Source: Burhinus oedicnemus (Eukaryota > Chordata > Aves > Charadriiformes > Burhinidae). From it: a stretch of 64,000 bases of DNA. The notes under the pieces are model-generated. The model worked only from the letters and a program-made list of their open reading frames with translations, was not told the origin of the DNA and did not search any database. Shown here piece after piece: positions 1 through 11,439 of this stretch; position 1 is the stretch's first letter, and the number at the start of each line of letters is the position of its first letter. Location of the stretch: positions 1,881,792-1,945,791 of the forward strand of contig VFFE01007640.1 of assembly GCA_008921705.1 (NCBI GenBank), read 5' to 3'. The position numbers were made by a program, and so were the translations under genes.

Positions 1-454
1 TTACGGATATTGCCACCAAATTGTGTCCGCTTCCCATGTTGTCAGATTAAGCTAATGCTACTTGTCACAGGAAAAAAAAAAAAAAAAAAAGAAAAACAAG
101 GAAGAAAAAAAACCAAACCCAAACCCGCACTCTTCCACAACCTCATATCAGCTTAGAAGCATGGTCAAAATATATGCAGATTCCTACTCATCTATTAGGT
201 CATTAGTCCTCTTCGATTATGACAGCCTTCAAAATTTCAACCCCTAACAGTACAATCACACCTATCCGTGTAGACAATGTTTTGCAAATGTTGCACCCTA
301 CAAACTGAAACAACCACGTCCACAATACAGATCCTGTTAAAAAACTCCATGAAAATTAGTATCTGTGGAAGAGAGAATACCTAGCAGGGAGGGACATAGC
401 TAAATTGTTATATGTCATACATATACAAATATATGATGAGGGCACTCATCTTAC
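1..454. other. Left edge, non-coding, with A-rich tract
   Basis: I see no gene. A run of 19 A (72-90) continues as an A-rich, G-interrupted tract to about 115. The frame that runs through it codes mainly for lysine and asparagine and is low complexity, not a protein gene. The rest is ordinary AT-rich sequence up to the start of the CR1 element. Confidence 0.6.
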
Positions 455-677
455 CTGCCCCTCAAGACAGATTGGTGGGAACTCGTCAGAGAGCAAAGGT
501 TGGAGTTCTGCCTGAGGAATCTGCACACCATCCACCCCAGTGGTGGCCAACGCCTCTACCCAGATGCAGCTGCTGAAGGGAGACGCTGCCGTGCAGACCT
601 CAGACTGCAGGAGATGCCTTGACCTTTTTCCTGGGGCAGGGATAGGCATCAGACCTGGCTGCAAAAGGTGAGCCCAG

Positions 678-1570
678 GTGGAAGACATCCTCCAGCAGGT
701 GACTGAGCTGCAGGAGGAGGTGAGGAGGTTGCATAGCATCAGGAAGGCTGAGAAGGAGTTAGATAGTTGGTTCCAAGCGCAGTCTGCAGTGGATCCACAG
801 CCCACGGTCAACCAACCAAAATCTCCTCCACTGGCTCACATAGAAGGGAGGGGGACCAGTAATGCAGAAGAATAGAAGTTTGCAATGGCAAGGACCAGCA
901 GGAGGAAGAGACTTCCCCCGAAGCCTGAGGTACCCTTGCTGAACCGCTTCACCTCGCTACAGACTGAAGAGGAAAGACCAGTCACATCAGGAGAGACGCT
1001 GAAAATGAGTACGGCAACACAACCTGCTCCCCATATAACAACCAGCACAACTAAGAAGAGGGAGCGGGTGATAGCTGTAGATGACTCTCCTCCGAGACGT
1101 AGAGAGGCACCCATTTACCGGCCTGATGCACTCTCTAGGGAGGTGTGCTGCTTACCGCGGACCCGTATCAGGATGTCACCGAGAGACTACCAAGCCTTGT
1201 ACAGTCTTCTGATCATTATCCACTGCTGTTTTTTCACATGGGCACCAGTGACCCCACCAGGAGCAGTCTGAGGAGTATCAAGAAGGACTACAGAGCCCTG
1301 GGAGCAGTGGTGAAGGACTCTGGAGTGCAGGTATTTTTTTCATCAGTCCTCCCAGTCAAAGGGAAGGAGGTCAACAGAGTCTATTGAATTTGGCAAATCA
1401 ACAAATATTTACAGGACTGCTGCCACAGCCAGAGGTTCAGATGCTTAGACCATGGGACTCACTTTGAGAAACCAGCTCTACTGGGAGCTGTTGGGATCCA
1501 CCTATTAGAGAAGGGGAAGAGCATCTTTGGTCAGAGGCTTGCCAAGCTGTTGAAGAGGGCTTTAAACTGA
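678..1570 (+). pseudogene. CR1 ORF1 remnant: coiled coil plus SGNH esterase domain
   Basis: ORF1 of CR1 encodes a protein with a coiled coil and an esterase (SGNH/GDSL hydrolase) domain, thought to act in retrotransposon particles. Here the frame opens with a heptad-rich segment (QVTELQEEVRRLHSIRKAEK), stops at 873-875, and continues in the same frame from 885 through a basic, proline-rich linker to the esterase block VIAVDDSPPRR. The usual GDSL is DDSP: the Ser codon (1086-1088) is kept but the preceding Gly is lost. Near 1172 the frame shifts by one, continuing as TERLPSLVQSSDHYPLL, then stops at 1385-1387. The last part (1388-1570) ends LAKLLKRALN. The catalytic DxxH reads VGIH (His codon 1499-1501), so the Asp is lost. 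This is a dead copy with two stops and one frameshift. Confidence 0.82.
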
Positions 1571-1615
1571 AGTTGTTGGGGGACGGGAACCTCAATCCAT
1601 CCCACTCTTACCAGT

Positions 1616-2034
1616 TTGATGCCAATACCAGTAATAGACGTCCAGAGCCTGGAGAAAGATCACAGGTTCAGCAGGAGAGCACCTGGAGTGCAGCACAAAG
1701 GAATTCCAGCCACTCCAGCTAGTAAGTCATCTTCATTGGGGGCCCAACTTAAATGCCTCTATGCAAACACATGTAGCACGAGGAATAAACAGGAGCCAGA
1801 GACATGTACATGCCTGCAGGGCTGTGATCTCATTGGCATCACGGAGACATGGTGGGATGTCTCCTGTGACTGGAGTGTTGGAATGGAAACATACAGGCTC
1901 TTCAGGAAGGACATGCAGGGGACACAAGTTGGGGTTGTCGCTCTCTATGTCAATGACCAGCTGGAGTGCATGGAGCTCCGCCTGGGGATGGATGAGGAGC
2001 AAACCCAGACCTTATAGGTCAGGATTAAAGGGAG
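1616..2034 (+). pseudogene. CR1 ORF2 N-terminus: APE-type endonuclease, truncated
   Basis: ORF2 of CR1 starts with an apurinic-type endonuclease that nicks the target DNA. The frame from 1616 reads through the characteristic opening block LKCLYANTCSTRNKQ, the metal-binding Glu block DLIGITETWW, then GMETYRLFRKD and VVALYVNDQLECMELRLG. It stops at 2015-2017, and the in-frame continuation VRIKG (to about 2032) still matches the family. After that the sequence jumps to the 3' end of the element. Roughly the first third of the endonuclease remains; GDFN and SDH motifs and the whole reverse transcriptase are absent. Homology to CR1 is clear by eye. Confidence 0.82.
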
Positions 2035-2272
2035 ATATTAGGAAGAAATTCTTTAATGGGAGCATGGTGAGGCACAGGAACCAGGACAAACAGGCTGCCC
2101 AGGGAAGTTGTGGATATCCCATCCCTGGAAGTGTTCAAGGCAAGGTTGGATGGGGTTTTGAGCAATCTGGTCTAGTGGGAGGTGACCTTGCCCATGGCAA
2201 GGGGGGTTGGAACTAGATGATCTTTAAGGTCCCTTCCAACCTAAACCATTCTGTAATTCTATGATTCTATGA

Positions 2273-5200
2273 CTGTGATTTATTCAGTTCATGATGTTTG
2301 GTATTAAAGTTATGATTATTTGCGCTCAAGCTCCTCTTTTCAAGAAATTTTTCAGTCTCCTTTGCGGATTAGGACTAAGAGATCAGAAACTAATTTTGCA
2401 GAAAATTATCTGTCATTGGTTACTGGCTGCTACAATCATTTCAGATTGTCTGTGGCATTCTGTTTTCTACTTTCTTGTTGATTTTTGTGCATATAATTTC
2501 CTTACAGAATGAAGTCAATCACATTTTGGGCTGCTACTTAAAAAAGAGAGTATTTTCTCACAGATTTTGTTATTGTTACTGTTAATAGAAAACATGACTT
2601 ATCTACTAAAACATTTTTCTTTCTCTATTCTCTTTGGATGAGGCATTGACTGGGAAATAGTTTACAGTTCAGAATCACATTTTTGGTAAAGGCCGTGGAA
2701 GAGGTAATCACAAAATAGCTGTCAATCACATGCACACACAACGGTCATCTCCTTGCACAGGGGGGACCCAAGCTTTTTCTCCAAACAGGGGTTAGCTGGG
2801 ACTTCTCTCCGTCCCAGGAGAATGCATAAACCTGTTTGTGTGGATGAATCTTTGCAGTAGGCTTTGTGTTACACTTGGCAATTTAATGATTAAGTCACAT
2901 TCAATGAACACCTTGAGTTGAGGTGAAGAGAAGGGGAAAAAAAGGAACAAAAAAAACCCCTTTCTTATTTATTTTTGTTTACGTCCCTTGACAATTTTTA
3001 GATTTTACCATTTAGAAAAATGGGAGCTTTCCCCATCTTCTGCTCTCGTGTTGCTTTTGCAAGATATGCTATAGGCAATGCTTGTGGTGGATTTTATTTT
3101 TCAAAGAGAAGAGTCTTCTACAGGCTCAGGCTCTGCAACTCTCAATTGCAAGCGACAGGACTAAACTCAGTTCTCCAGTCTGAGATAACTGGGTGCATTT
3201 ACTGACAATTAATAAAAATAATGTGAAGAAGAAATCGATATTGGGAGTGTTTGATACTGCTCACAAATAGAGAGACAGTAGCAATCAGGGAGTTTATGTG
3301 AAAATATTAAAAAGCAAATGTTTCAAAAGAATTTAAAAATAATTCCAAGTAAATGATGTCATTTATGACATATTAAAACAAAACACATGAAGTGTCATCA
3401 GAAAAAGAAAGCTGACTGGCAAGGAAACAAAGAGAGAGAGGGAAAGAGAGGAAAAGGTAAAAAATCCACTTTAAAACAATAAATGTTTATTTCATTAAAG
3501 TTAATGTGTATGTAGTCAATATTTACTTTATAAACTAAACTACACTGGCATAGCTTGTAAGTATTTAATTTTATCCAAAAAACCTACCCATTTCATCACC
3601 CAGATCACTTTGTTTATGCCAGACCTTTTCTTTTCTGCTATCTCCTTGGGTTTGAGTTTTTCATCCTTATGCAAAAGCCATCCTGAGCAGGATTTGATCT
3701 TTCTGTATCCTGGCACAGTAACTAACACCAAAAGAGACACAGCTAATACAAGTTTTACTTTTCCAACAGAGATTTGTTTTGCTTTCTGTTGTTGATAGAC
3801 TCATCTACACATGTAGAAATATTAAAATGACAGAAGTAGCTAAAAATGTTTTTGCCAGTCAATCAACCAGCTGAGTTATAAAGAGGCTATATTGACTGTA
3901 GAGCCCCATAATTACTCTTTCAGGCTGCTGTCACACTTTTTGAGTTCAGTTTATTTGTTTTTAAATTACTTTATTTCAGCTACCTCCTATTTTTGAAGTG
4001 TGATAATGATAATATCGGCTGACATTACAACTTGTTCAAGATAAGAATTATCTGCTATTGCAGAAAGTGAGCTTATCTGAGCAAACTATTTCCTCAGCCA
4101 AAGATTGTGACCCATTTCAAAGTTCAGTTGAATGAAAATGTTCAATACAATTGTTTATTTTTTGTTTATGAACATTTCTGTCCTGACAAGATAGGCATGA
4201 AAAACAGTCTCTGCCCTAAAGAGTGAGAGATTTTTTATCCAAATAGAGGAAAGAAATAAAAGATGAGAAGATAAACAGCAGTACAGGGAAAGTGACTTGA
4301 CCACAATGTCACAGCAGATTAATTAGAATTAGTATATGGTGACACAAGCTCTGCTCACGCCACTCACCTCATCATAACTCTGCTGAGACTTGACCTTAAA
4401 CTGTCGCAAAACAGGGTCCACCGCCTTCATAAGAAAGAATAAATACTGAAAGTAGGGTAAGAAGATGTGTTATATGCAAAGTCTACAAGCCCATATAGGA
4501 ATGGCAACATGAAGTGTTTGTACAAGAAGCCAGAGAGTATTTCATCTCTCTGCCCTAGTATTCCAGGAACTCCGTTAATGTTAGATGACATTAGTGTCCT
4601 AATACATAATTTCATTTGTATTGAAGCTGGCACTCATGGTCTGGGCTGTAACTAGAGTGAATCCATACATGTTTCAGAAACTCTCGGTCTCTCAGTTCTG
4701 TCTCAAACTAAGAGATCATTAGAGACACAAGACGGATAGTTTTAAGCATATGAACATCTAAACATTAAATGTTTCCAGGGCATGTTTTTCTTAAAGATTT
4801 CCATCGTTCTGGTTTATAAATCTTCTGAATATATCTGCAGGAGTGTGTTTTACTTTACAAACTTTTAGTTTAAAGATCGTATTTTGCTAAAATGATTTCT
4901 AAAACAGTTGATTCATTCCAAAGTACATTTAAAAGTCAACAGACTCATCTGACATTCTTTGGCTTCTCAAGTAACACAGATAAATTCAGTGACAGATCTA
5001 CAAATCATGTTAAAAATCCCCAAATAGAAAGATTTCAGCTACCCCACCTTCTTTTATTTTTGAGATATATCTGATTTAGGTTATAAATGTGCTCTGAAAT
5101 CCTGCCATAATAATCAAGTTGATAAATATCCTGCTGTCAAATTTAAATCTGTTACGATTTATAAATCTTTTTCAAGTTGTACGTCTCTGATTTTTCCCCA

Positions 5201-5860
5201 AAGTGAAGATTTAGGAAAGAGCTCCATGTTCGTACTGACTTCAACCAGGTGGCACATTTTACATGGCTACATCAACCATGGTGAATTCTCCCAGTGAACT
5301 TTGAGACAATCCAAGTACCTCATAAGTGCCTAACCACATGGCTCGAAATTGAGAGAGTCCATGTTTGAATGATCTGGTTAGGAGCAGTACAGAAGACAGC
5401 AAACAGGCATAATTTTTCAATAGATTCAAAGCAGTAAATGTATTTCTGTTGCTCTTGAATTTCATTCCATGAACCTGCAAGATGAAGAAGGAGTTAAAGT
5501 CAGGATTTTCCTTTAAGAACTAGTCTAAACTCAGATCCAAAAATGGTCATAAAAACATTTCAATTCCATTCTCCAGTGTCCCTTACTTAAATATGTATCA
5601 TCACAGTGAAATGATTTGTCTCTCAAGCTAAGGTGTCTCTGTATTTTAACCAATAGGAACTGTTTTAAGGCACTATAGAGAGAAAGCTTTTTGCAGTGCA
5701 GGTCAGAAGGTCTGGTTGGTCTCACAAAACTTAGGAACTATGTGATGCATTTCAAAGTCTCATTTAGTCTGCTAGCAAAATGGATAGGTGTGTGTATGGC
5801 TTTGTGTATTTTTATACACTATTGTATCTAGATTTATGCATCTCAGAATGTTCTGAGATG
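2273..5860. other. Non-coding interval
   Basis: No gene or repeat family recognised. It contains a GA-rich stretch (3425-3457) and A/T-rich sequence. Frames up to 73 codons show no family resemblance, codon pattern or splice context that I trust. It ends in a 22-bp foldback (5839-5860) that touches the next CR1. Confidence 0.5.
5839..5860. repeat. Perfect inverted repeat, 10-bp arms
   Basis: CATCTCAGAA and TTCTGAGATG are exact reverse complements separated by TG. The centre GAATGTTC fits the GAAnnTTC pair of a heat-shock element, but two half-sites alone are weak evidence. It directly abuts the 5' truncation point of the CR1 copy that follows. Confidence 0.8.
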
Positions 5861-6297
5861 AAAATGATTAGGGGGTTGGAACATCTTTCTTATGAGGAAA
5901 GGCTGAGGGACTTGGGTCTGTTTAGTCTGCAGAGGAGAAGGCTGAGGGGGGATCTCATCAATGCTTACAAATACTTAAAGGGAGGGTGCTGGGAGGATGG
6001 CACCAGTCTTTTTGCAGTGGTGCCCAGTGATAGGACAAGAGGAAATGGGCACAGACTTGAATGTAGGAAGTTCCATCTGAACATGAGGAGGAACTTCTCT
6101 CCTTTGAGGGTGGCAGAGCACTGGAAGAGGCTGCCCAGAGAGGTGGTGGAGTCTCTGCCTCTGGAGACATTCCAAACTCGCTTGGATGCCATCCTGTGCA
6201 ATGTGCTGTAGGTGACCCTGCTCTTGCAGGGGGATTGGACTAGATGATCTCCAGAGGTCCCTTCCAACCCCTGTGATTCTGCGATTCTGTGATTCTG
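5861..6297 (+). mobile_element. CR1 LINE, 5'-truncated 3' end
   Basis: The copy begins at [20 protein letters not shown] of the ORF2 C-terminus and remains open to the natural stop at 6209-6211 ([11 protein letters not shown]). A 3' UTR with GATGATCTCCAGAGGTCCCT follows, and the end is three copies of an ATTCTGTG-like tandem. The whole 117-residue tail is free of stops and frameshifts, so this is one of the better preserved copies. The terminal signature is shared with the copies at 11.4-12.4 and 30.2-31.1 kb, placing the three in one subfamily. Confidence 0.92.
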
Positions 6298-9200
6298 TTT
6301 TCTATTACAGTGATTGCTTGTGTCTTACTGAACTCAGTTGTGAGACAGGTATTGCAGATGGTTTATGTCTCCTTGTAACTTCAGACAAAGCTAAATGGGA
6401 CTGAGTTAATCCCAAGTACTGAATAATTTCCAACTGTAAGTAGTGAATAGCCAAAAGAGACTAAACTGACCACAGTTTTCCAGACTGGATGAGCCCGTGG
6501 AGCATGATAGAGCACCATGAAATCATAACGAACATAAAAGAGTGGATGTGAAATAACTAAATTTAGTGACATTAATCAGTAGCCAAGTTAAAGCAAATCA
6601 GATGTGCTGTTATGAAAAAAATAAAATGTAGCTCTGGAACTCAGTGCCACAGAAACTTGTTCCAGTAGCTTATGTGTGTTGAAAAAGCAATTAGATTTAT
6701 AAGAAATCTCTCCAGACCTAATAAATAAAAGATAACACTAGCTCAAAAACTCTCCAAGCTATAGATTACTTGAAATCACTAGGGAAATACACTGTGAAAA
6801 CATTGTCATATTTGTGTCTTATTCGTAGACTCTTCTTCAGTTCCTTGCCATTTGACACAGTAAAACAGAATACACAAATATACAAACTTCTGTGTTTGGA
6901 AAGGACATTCTGGTGCTCTCACATTTTACTCCCTTCCCTCACACCATTTTTCCTGTGACTTGGAGCTCTGTGTGATTGTGCAGTATCAGTTAAACAACTT
7001 TTAAGCAAATTAGTACTTCTCTTTATTTTTATGTATTTATTATCCTAGGGGCTTGTTAATATTTTAATACTATCCTGGGGAGGGTTGGAGATTCATTGTT
7101 CAGTATTCAGAGCTTAACACACTATGAACTAGCTTGTCTAAGGTAGCAATGAATATTTCACAGGGTACTCTCAAACATTTCAGAAGTTTTGAGGATTTTA
7201 AAATTTCATTCCCTCTTAAGTTGAAGAGCTGAATACTCAGGCTAAATGGGTAGTATTAACGTAGTGTCCTTCCTAAGAGAGACGGGAAAAAAGTAGATCC
7301 AGTTATCTCTACCAAGTATCATCAGGATTGGAAATTTTGCATTCAGAAATTCAAGTCTTGCATATTCAAGAACTATAGAGGCGTTTAGCTGGTTATCACA
7401 GCTGGAGACTTTGGGAGGTTCACAACCAAACCTAGAAAGGTACCGTCAAATCCAAATATGATTCTTGTTCTCACAGAACAAGGAATAACACAAACATTAC
7501 TCCAGAACTGATTTTTGTTCAGTTTCCGTATTGTTGCTATGTTAGATTGAATGGAATGCAATTTAATACAAGTATTGTATCGTTTTTCGGTCTGCCGCTT
7601 TCCCATATCTTCTTTCAATTATGCATGCAATAAAGATGATTGTTTCATTGAAAGAGGACAACGTGAAGATAATTGTGACCATTTAAGGTGGCTGAGACAG
7701 CCTTGTTCCCCAACGTGCTCAGGTTACCACTTCTGCTGCCACTGGTGCTGTCAGTAGACAGCTCTGTTGTGTTCCTGCGTTAGGATCTAGTCCTCCGCTC
7801 TAACTGTGAGATTTCATTTCATAACATAGTTGTTAAGCAGCTATAACCCAAAAAAACCCACTATTCTTAGTGAAATGGAGAAAAGTTCTACTAGAATAAG
7901 GGATTTTTTCTCTAGAAACGCATACTGGAGGAAATAAGATTTCTCCTGGGCCAAAGCCACAAAACAACTGCAAGTGAAACCAGTATCCAAAGGCATTTTA
8001 AATTACTTGCTCTGTCTATAGGAAAGAGGATTGCAACTTCCCTAACAATTTATTTGACGGTGACTGCAGCCATACATCCTTCAGCTCAGAGACACTTCTT
8101 TTCTAATCTCACAGCAGGCAGTTCTTAACATAAGTTTTCCCTGATTTTCTTCACTAACCAGAAGTCTATTTCCACGCTAGGAAATCTCCTCATGGCAGCC
8201 CTAATGGAGCCGTCGCTGAAGTACAGACAACCTCTTATTTAGGAGACCTTTTTCGTTAAGAGAGTCCTCTGCTCTGTTGACTGTCTGATTACATTCAATT
8301 AGATAAAGCCAACCAACCACTTACTACTTAACAAAATTAATATCTAACCAGTTATATGGGAGTTATTATAGACAGTCAAAGGGTAACTTCAGTAAAAAAT
8401 GTACGAGTGCTTTTGTATAAAATCAAATCTGATATATCCAATACAGACATAAAATAGGGAAAAACTGGACAAAATCACTATAACTCTACTAACTATATAT
8501 ATAGCCTTGAGGGAAACTTCAAAGAACTTTATTTATTTATTTAATGTTTTGACTGTATATATTAATTCTTTTTCCATATAATTTCTTAGCTATTTTTAGT
8601 TAATACCTCAAAGTAAAACTTTTCTGTTTTTCAAATTACTCATTTGTATCTAGTCTGTACCAGGTCTTATTATTGCATTACTATCGCTATATTATCATGA
8701 CAATGCCTTATATTACATTACTATTAGAAACAATCCAAATATTCTCGCTTATCATTTTACCCCTTTATTAACTCAACCGATGACGTTCATGTAGTCCTTG
8801 CAGGTAACGATCTAGTTTTTGTACATTAACACATCTGTAGCTTTTTGATTCATGCCAAGCAGATTTTGTAGACCCAGTTTTTTGCAAACTAAGTAGAAGC
8901 TCAATTTGTAATGAGGATAGGGGACTGTGTGAGCTACAAGCTTGTATCACCATGAAAATAACCGTCAGAACAATACAATCAGAAAAAATAATGTGTTGTC
9001 CTCCTATGTTTTTTGGAAGGCAAGATTTTGATGAGACGACATCCAAAATTATCAGCAATAGTCATGTTTTCTTGGTAGCTGTGTGTCTCCCTTCCTCCTT
9101 TAAGCCACAAAGTCTATATGTAAGAGAAGACCTAAATGTTTTCTGAGCTGTTTATGCCTACACAGTTTGTACAGAAATCTAGTAGCTCTTGTTTTCTTTT

Positions 9201-11439
9201 GATCTTCCTTTATGCATGCATGAAGATGTCTGTTTTCACACCAAGATTTCCAAAATTCATCAGCCAGGTGTAAAGGCTGTCATGATTTTACATCTTGCCT
9301 TCACATAGTCGTTGAACTCTCATTTCTCTTGCTTTCTAGAGAAAGAGAGTTCTCTGCTACAGTATGAACTTCCAAGCGTACTTGTGCAAATCATTACAAA
9401 GTCTTTGCAGTCTCCAAGGATAAGGGAGATGTTGGAAGACTGTTTTACCTCAAACCAGGACACTGTATTTACACACATAGACAAAAAAAATAGAAAAAAG
9501 TAGTGATTAAGTCTTCAGGCCTCGTCACCAAAACCATACAGTTAGGTATCACCTGGAGGGAATAGATATCTCAGATACCTTGAAGAGGTAAGGAAGATTA
9601 GGTTTCTTTTTGCACCATCTTCCTCATAACGTTGCAATGTCCTAAATGAGTCTTGACCCAACCTCCTTTCCTTCTGGTTTCAAATCTATGCCCGTAGTAA
9701 TTTTTGTACATAAAAGATGATAGAAGAATTGAAACCTCAAAACATGAAGAGTGAGGATAGATTTTGACAAGTTCTCCAGCAAAAGGCTCAATAAATCACG
9801 TGTTCTGAGAAGTGCACGTACCAGCACTGAAATCAGTGTGATTAACACTGCTCAATAATTTCCTTCTGGGCTGGCAGCAGATGGTGTTACTAGATGGCAA
9901 TCCTGTTGAGACCAACACGTACCTACACGTCCTGTAAAACCTCGCTCTGCAGCTGCTTGTGTTCTTACCTGTCGCCTTGTGTCACGTAGCCACAATATGA
10001 ATTTTGCTCTTGCCTAATGCTAGAACTGGTAAGGCAAGTTTGTAATTCTCTGGCTGTGCCAACACATAGGCTTGGGATCTGACCCATCGCCTGGAGAAGC
10101 ACAGGTTTGTATATTCAGGAAGGAACAAAAAAAAAAAGAAATGATATTGCAGGTCCTGCCAATGAAAGAATAAGAGAATAAAGGCTCCAGTCTATGTCAA
10201 CAGACATCTGGGTTCAGGGATTTATTTTGTCCCCAGTTTTGTGCCTGGATTGCTCACCTGCTGACCCCACAGCCCATTACTGTCTGCAGTTCTTAACAAA
10301 ACATTGTAAGGTATGTGTAATATTCTAAGAATATTTACTGAGGAATCCACCAGGGCTTTGTTTTAATCAGTTCTTTTGGTATTTAAGTAATCTTTTCTAT
10401 TAAACCATCTGACTCTACGTGGCAGATCTTGACTTATGCTTAAATGATATCCCAATGAGAAATGCAAAATGAGCTGTGATTGCATTTATAAAAGAATGCA
10501 TAAATAAACATAGTTTAAAGGAATGAATCAAAGGAGTATGAAGAAAAAAAATATCCCAAAGCCTCACCCTAGCAGGTTGCTACTGAAATGCATTTTTTGT
10601 ATTTGGGAACCAAATTGAAATTCAGCTCTTTTGTTAGGAACACTTAAATGCAGTGCAGTTACCCTGCATTTAAATCAGTGTAACTAAGACCAGATTTTGA
10701 CCTTTTGTATCTTGACTGCTCTTCAAATAATCATAATCAAAGATGTTCAGAGAAAAAGGGTTGTGGCTAATACCATCAACATTGACAGTCATTTTTACCT
10801 TCTGTAGCACTCAATTCTTCTTATGTTACACATTTCCACACTGCTTCATAACACAGCACATTTTCAGAAGAAGGTGGATTACTCTAGCACTGTAATTATG
10901 AGAAATCTCAAGTAAAATGTATGTGAAATTAAAAAAAAACAAGATCACACGAGGGAACAGAGTTACAGGGCTATTCAATCTGGTTGCCTTGCCATGCTAA
11001 AAAAGGAAAGTGAAAAAAGAGACAGAGGGGTATGAGTGGCAGATTTTTGTTCTTAATGTATTCATCCCACTGTATGCATTAGTGCGCATTGATAATGGCG
11101 GTTTTATAGAGATATTTATCTTACAGAAATTTGTTTTCCTGAAAAGCACACATTAAGAAGTCTGTCATCTCCTTATAGTGAGATATTTACCCTCAAACCA
11201 GTATGAATTGTGATCAAAGCAACATATACACTATAAAGTGTTTTGAATCTCACCTCTTAAAACTATAAAGATATATATTGAAAACTTACATTGTTCATGC
11301 AATCCAGATAACTTGTAAAATACTTTTCTGGGCACTTATATGTCCTATAACTTGAATTTTCAAGAAAATACTTGAATTTTCTTAAATAGTTGTCTTGCCA
11401 AGACCACGAGTATATGGCATAGCCAGGAATTCAGTTAAA
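6298..11439. other. Non-coding interval
   Basis: No gene recognised in 5.1 kb. The open frame at 9312-9503 follows a TTTCTAG acceptor-like site but has no convincing donor. A foldback lies at 10,644-10,673. A 12-bp direct repeat ACTTGAATTTTC occurs at 11,350 and 11,370. Composition is AT-rich throughout. Confidence 0.5.
10640..10710. repeat. Foldback-type dispersed repeat candidate
   Basis: TTAAATGCAG (10,644-10,653) and CTGCATTTAA (10,664-10,673) form a perfect 10-bp inverted repeat with a 10-base loop. The sequence then continues AAATCAGTGTAACTAAGACC. The words CAGTGTAA and AGACCAGATTTT recall a dispersed sauropsid foldback theme known to me only from memory, so the family assignment is an inference. 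Confidence 0.35.

Larger units (their letters stand above)
455..2272 (+). mobile_element. CR1 LINE with ORF1 and endonuclease start, internally deleted
   Basis: This copy retains the 5' part of CR1. It holds ORF1 (678-1570), the start of the ORF2 endonuclease (1616-2034), and then directly the last 240 bp of a CR1, ending in CTTCCAACCTAAACCATTCT followed by ATTCTATG-type tandems at 2250-2272. The body of ORF2 (rest of endonuclease, linker and reverse transcriptase, more than 2 kb) is missing at a junction near 2028-2036. Most avian CR1 copies are 5'-truncated, so retention of ORF1 is uncommon. The start near 455 is a guess: sequence from about 455 to 670 is richer in G and C than its surroundings, but I cannot match it to ORF1. 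The copy is decayed by stops and a frameshift. Confidence 0.85.

Noticed and set aside
62..247. 61-codon lysine-rich frame
   Set aside because: It runs over an A-rich tract; low complexity, no supporting context.
455..2272. Considered whether this was an endogenous retrovirus or a host gene remnant
   Set aside because: The order coiled coil, esterase, APE endonuclease and ATTCTATG-type tail is that of CR1; no LTRs, primer-binding site or gag/env words are visible.
9341..9589. Possible exons: acceptor TTTCTAG at 9340, or TCTTCAG near 9515 with donor GAG|GTAAGG at 9589
   Set aside because: The first has no good donor, the second has a poor pyrimidine tract, and neither protein is recognisable.
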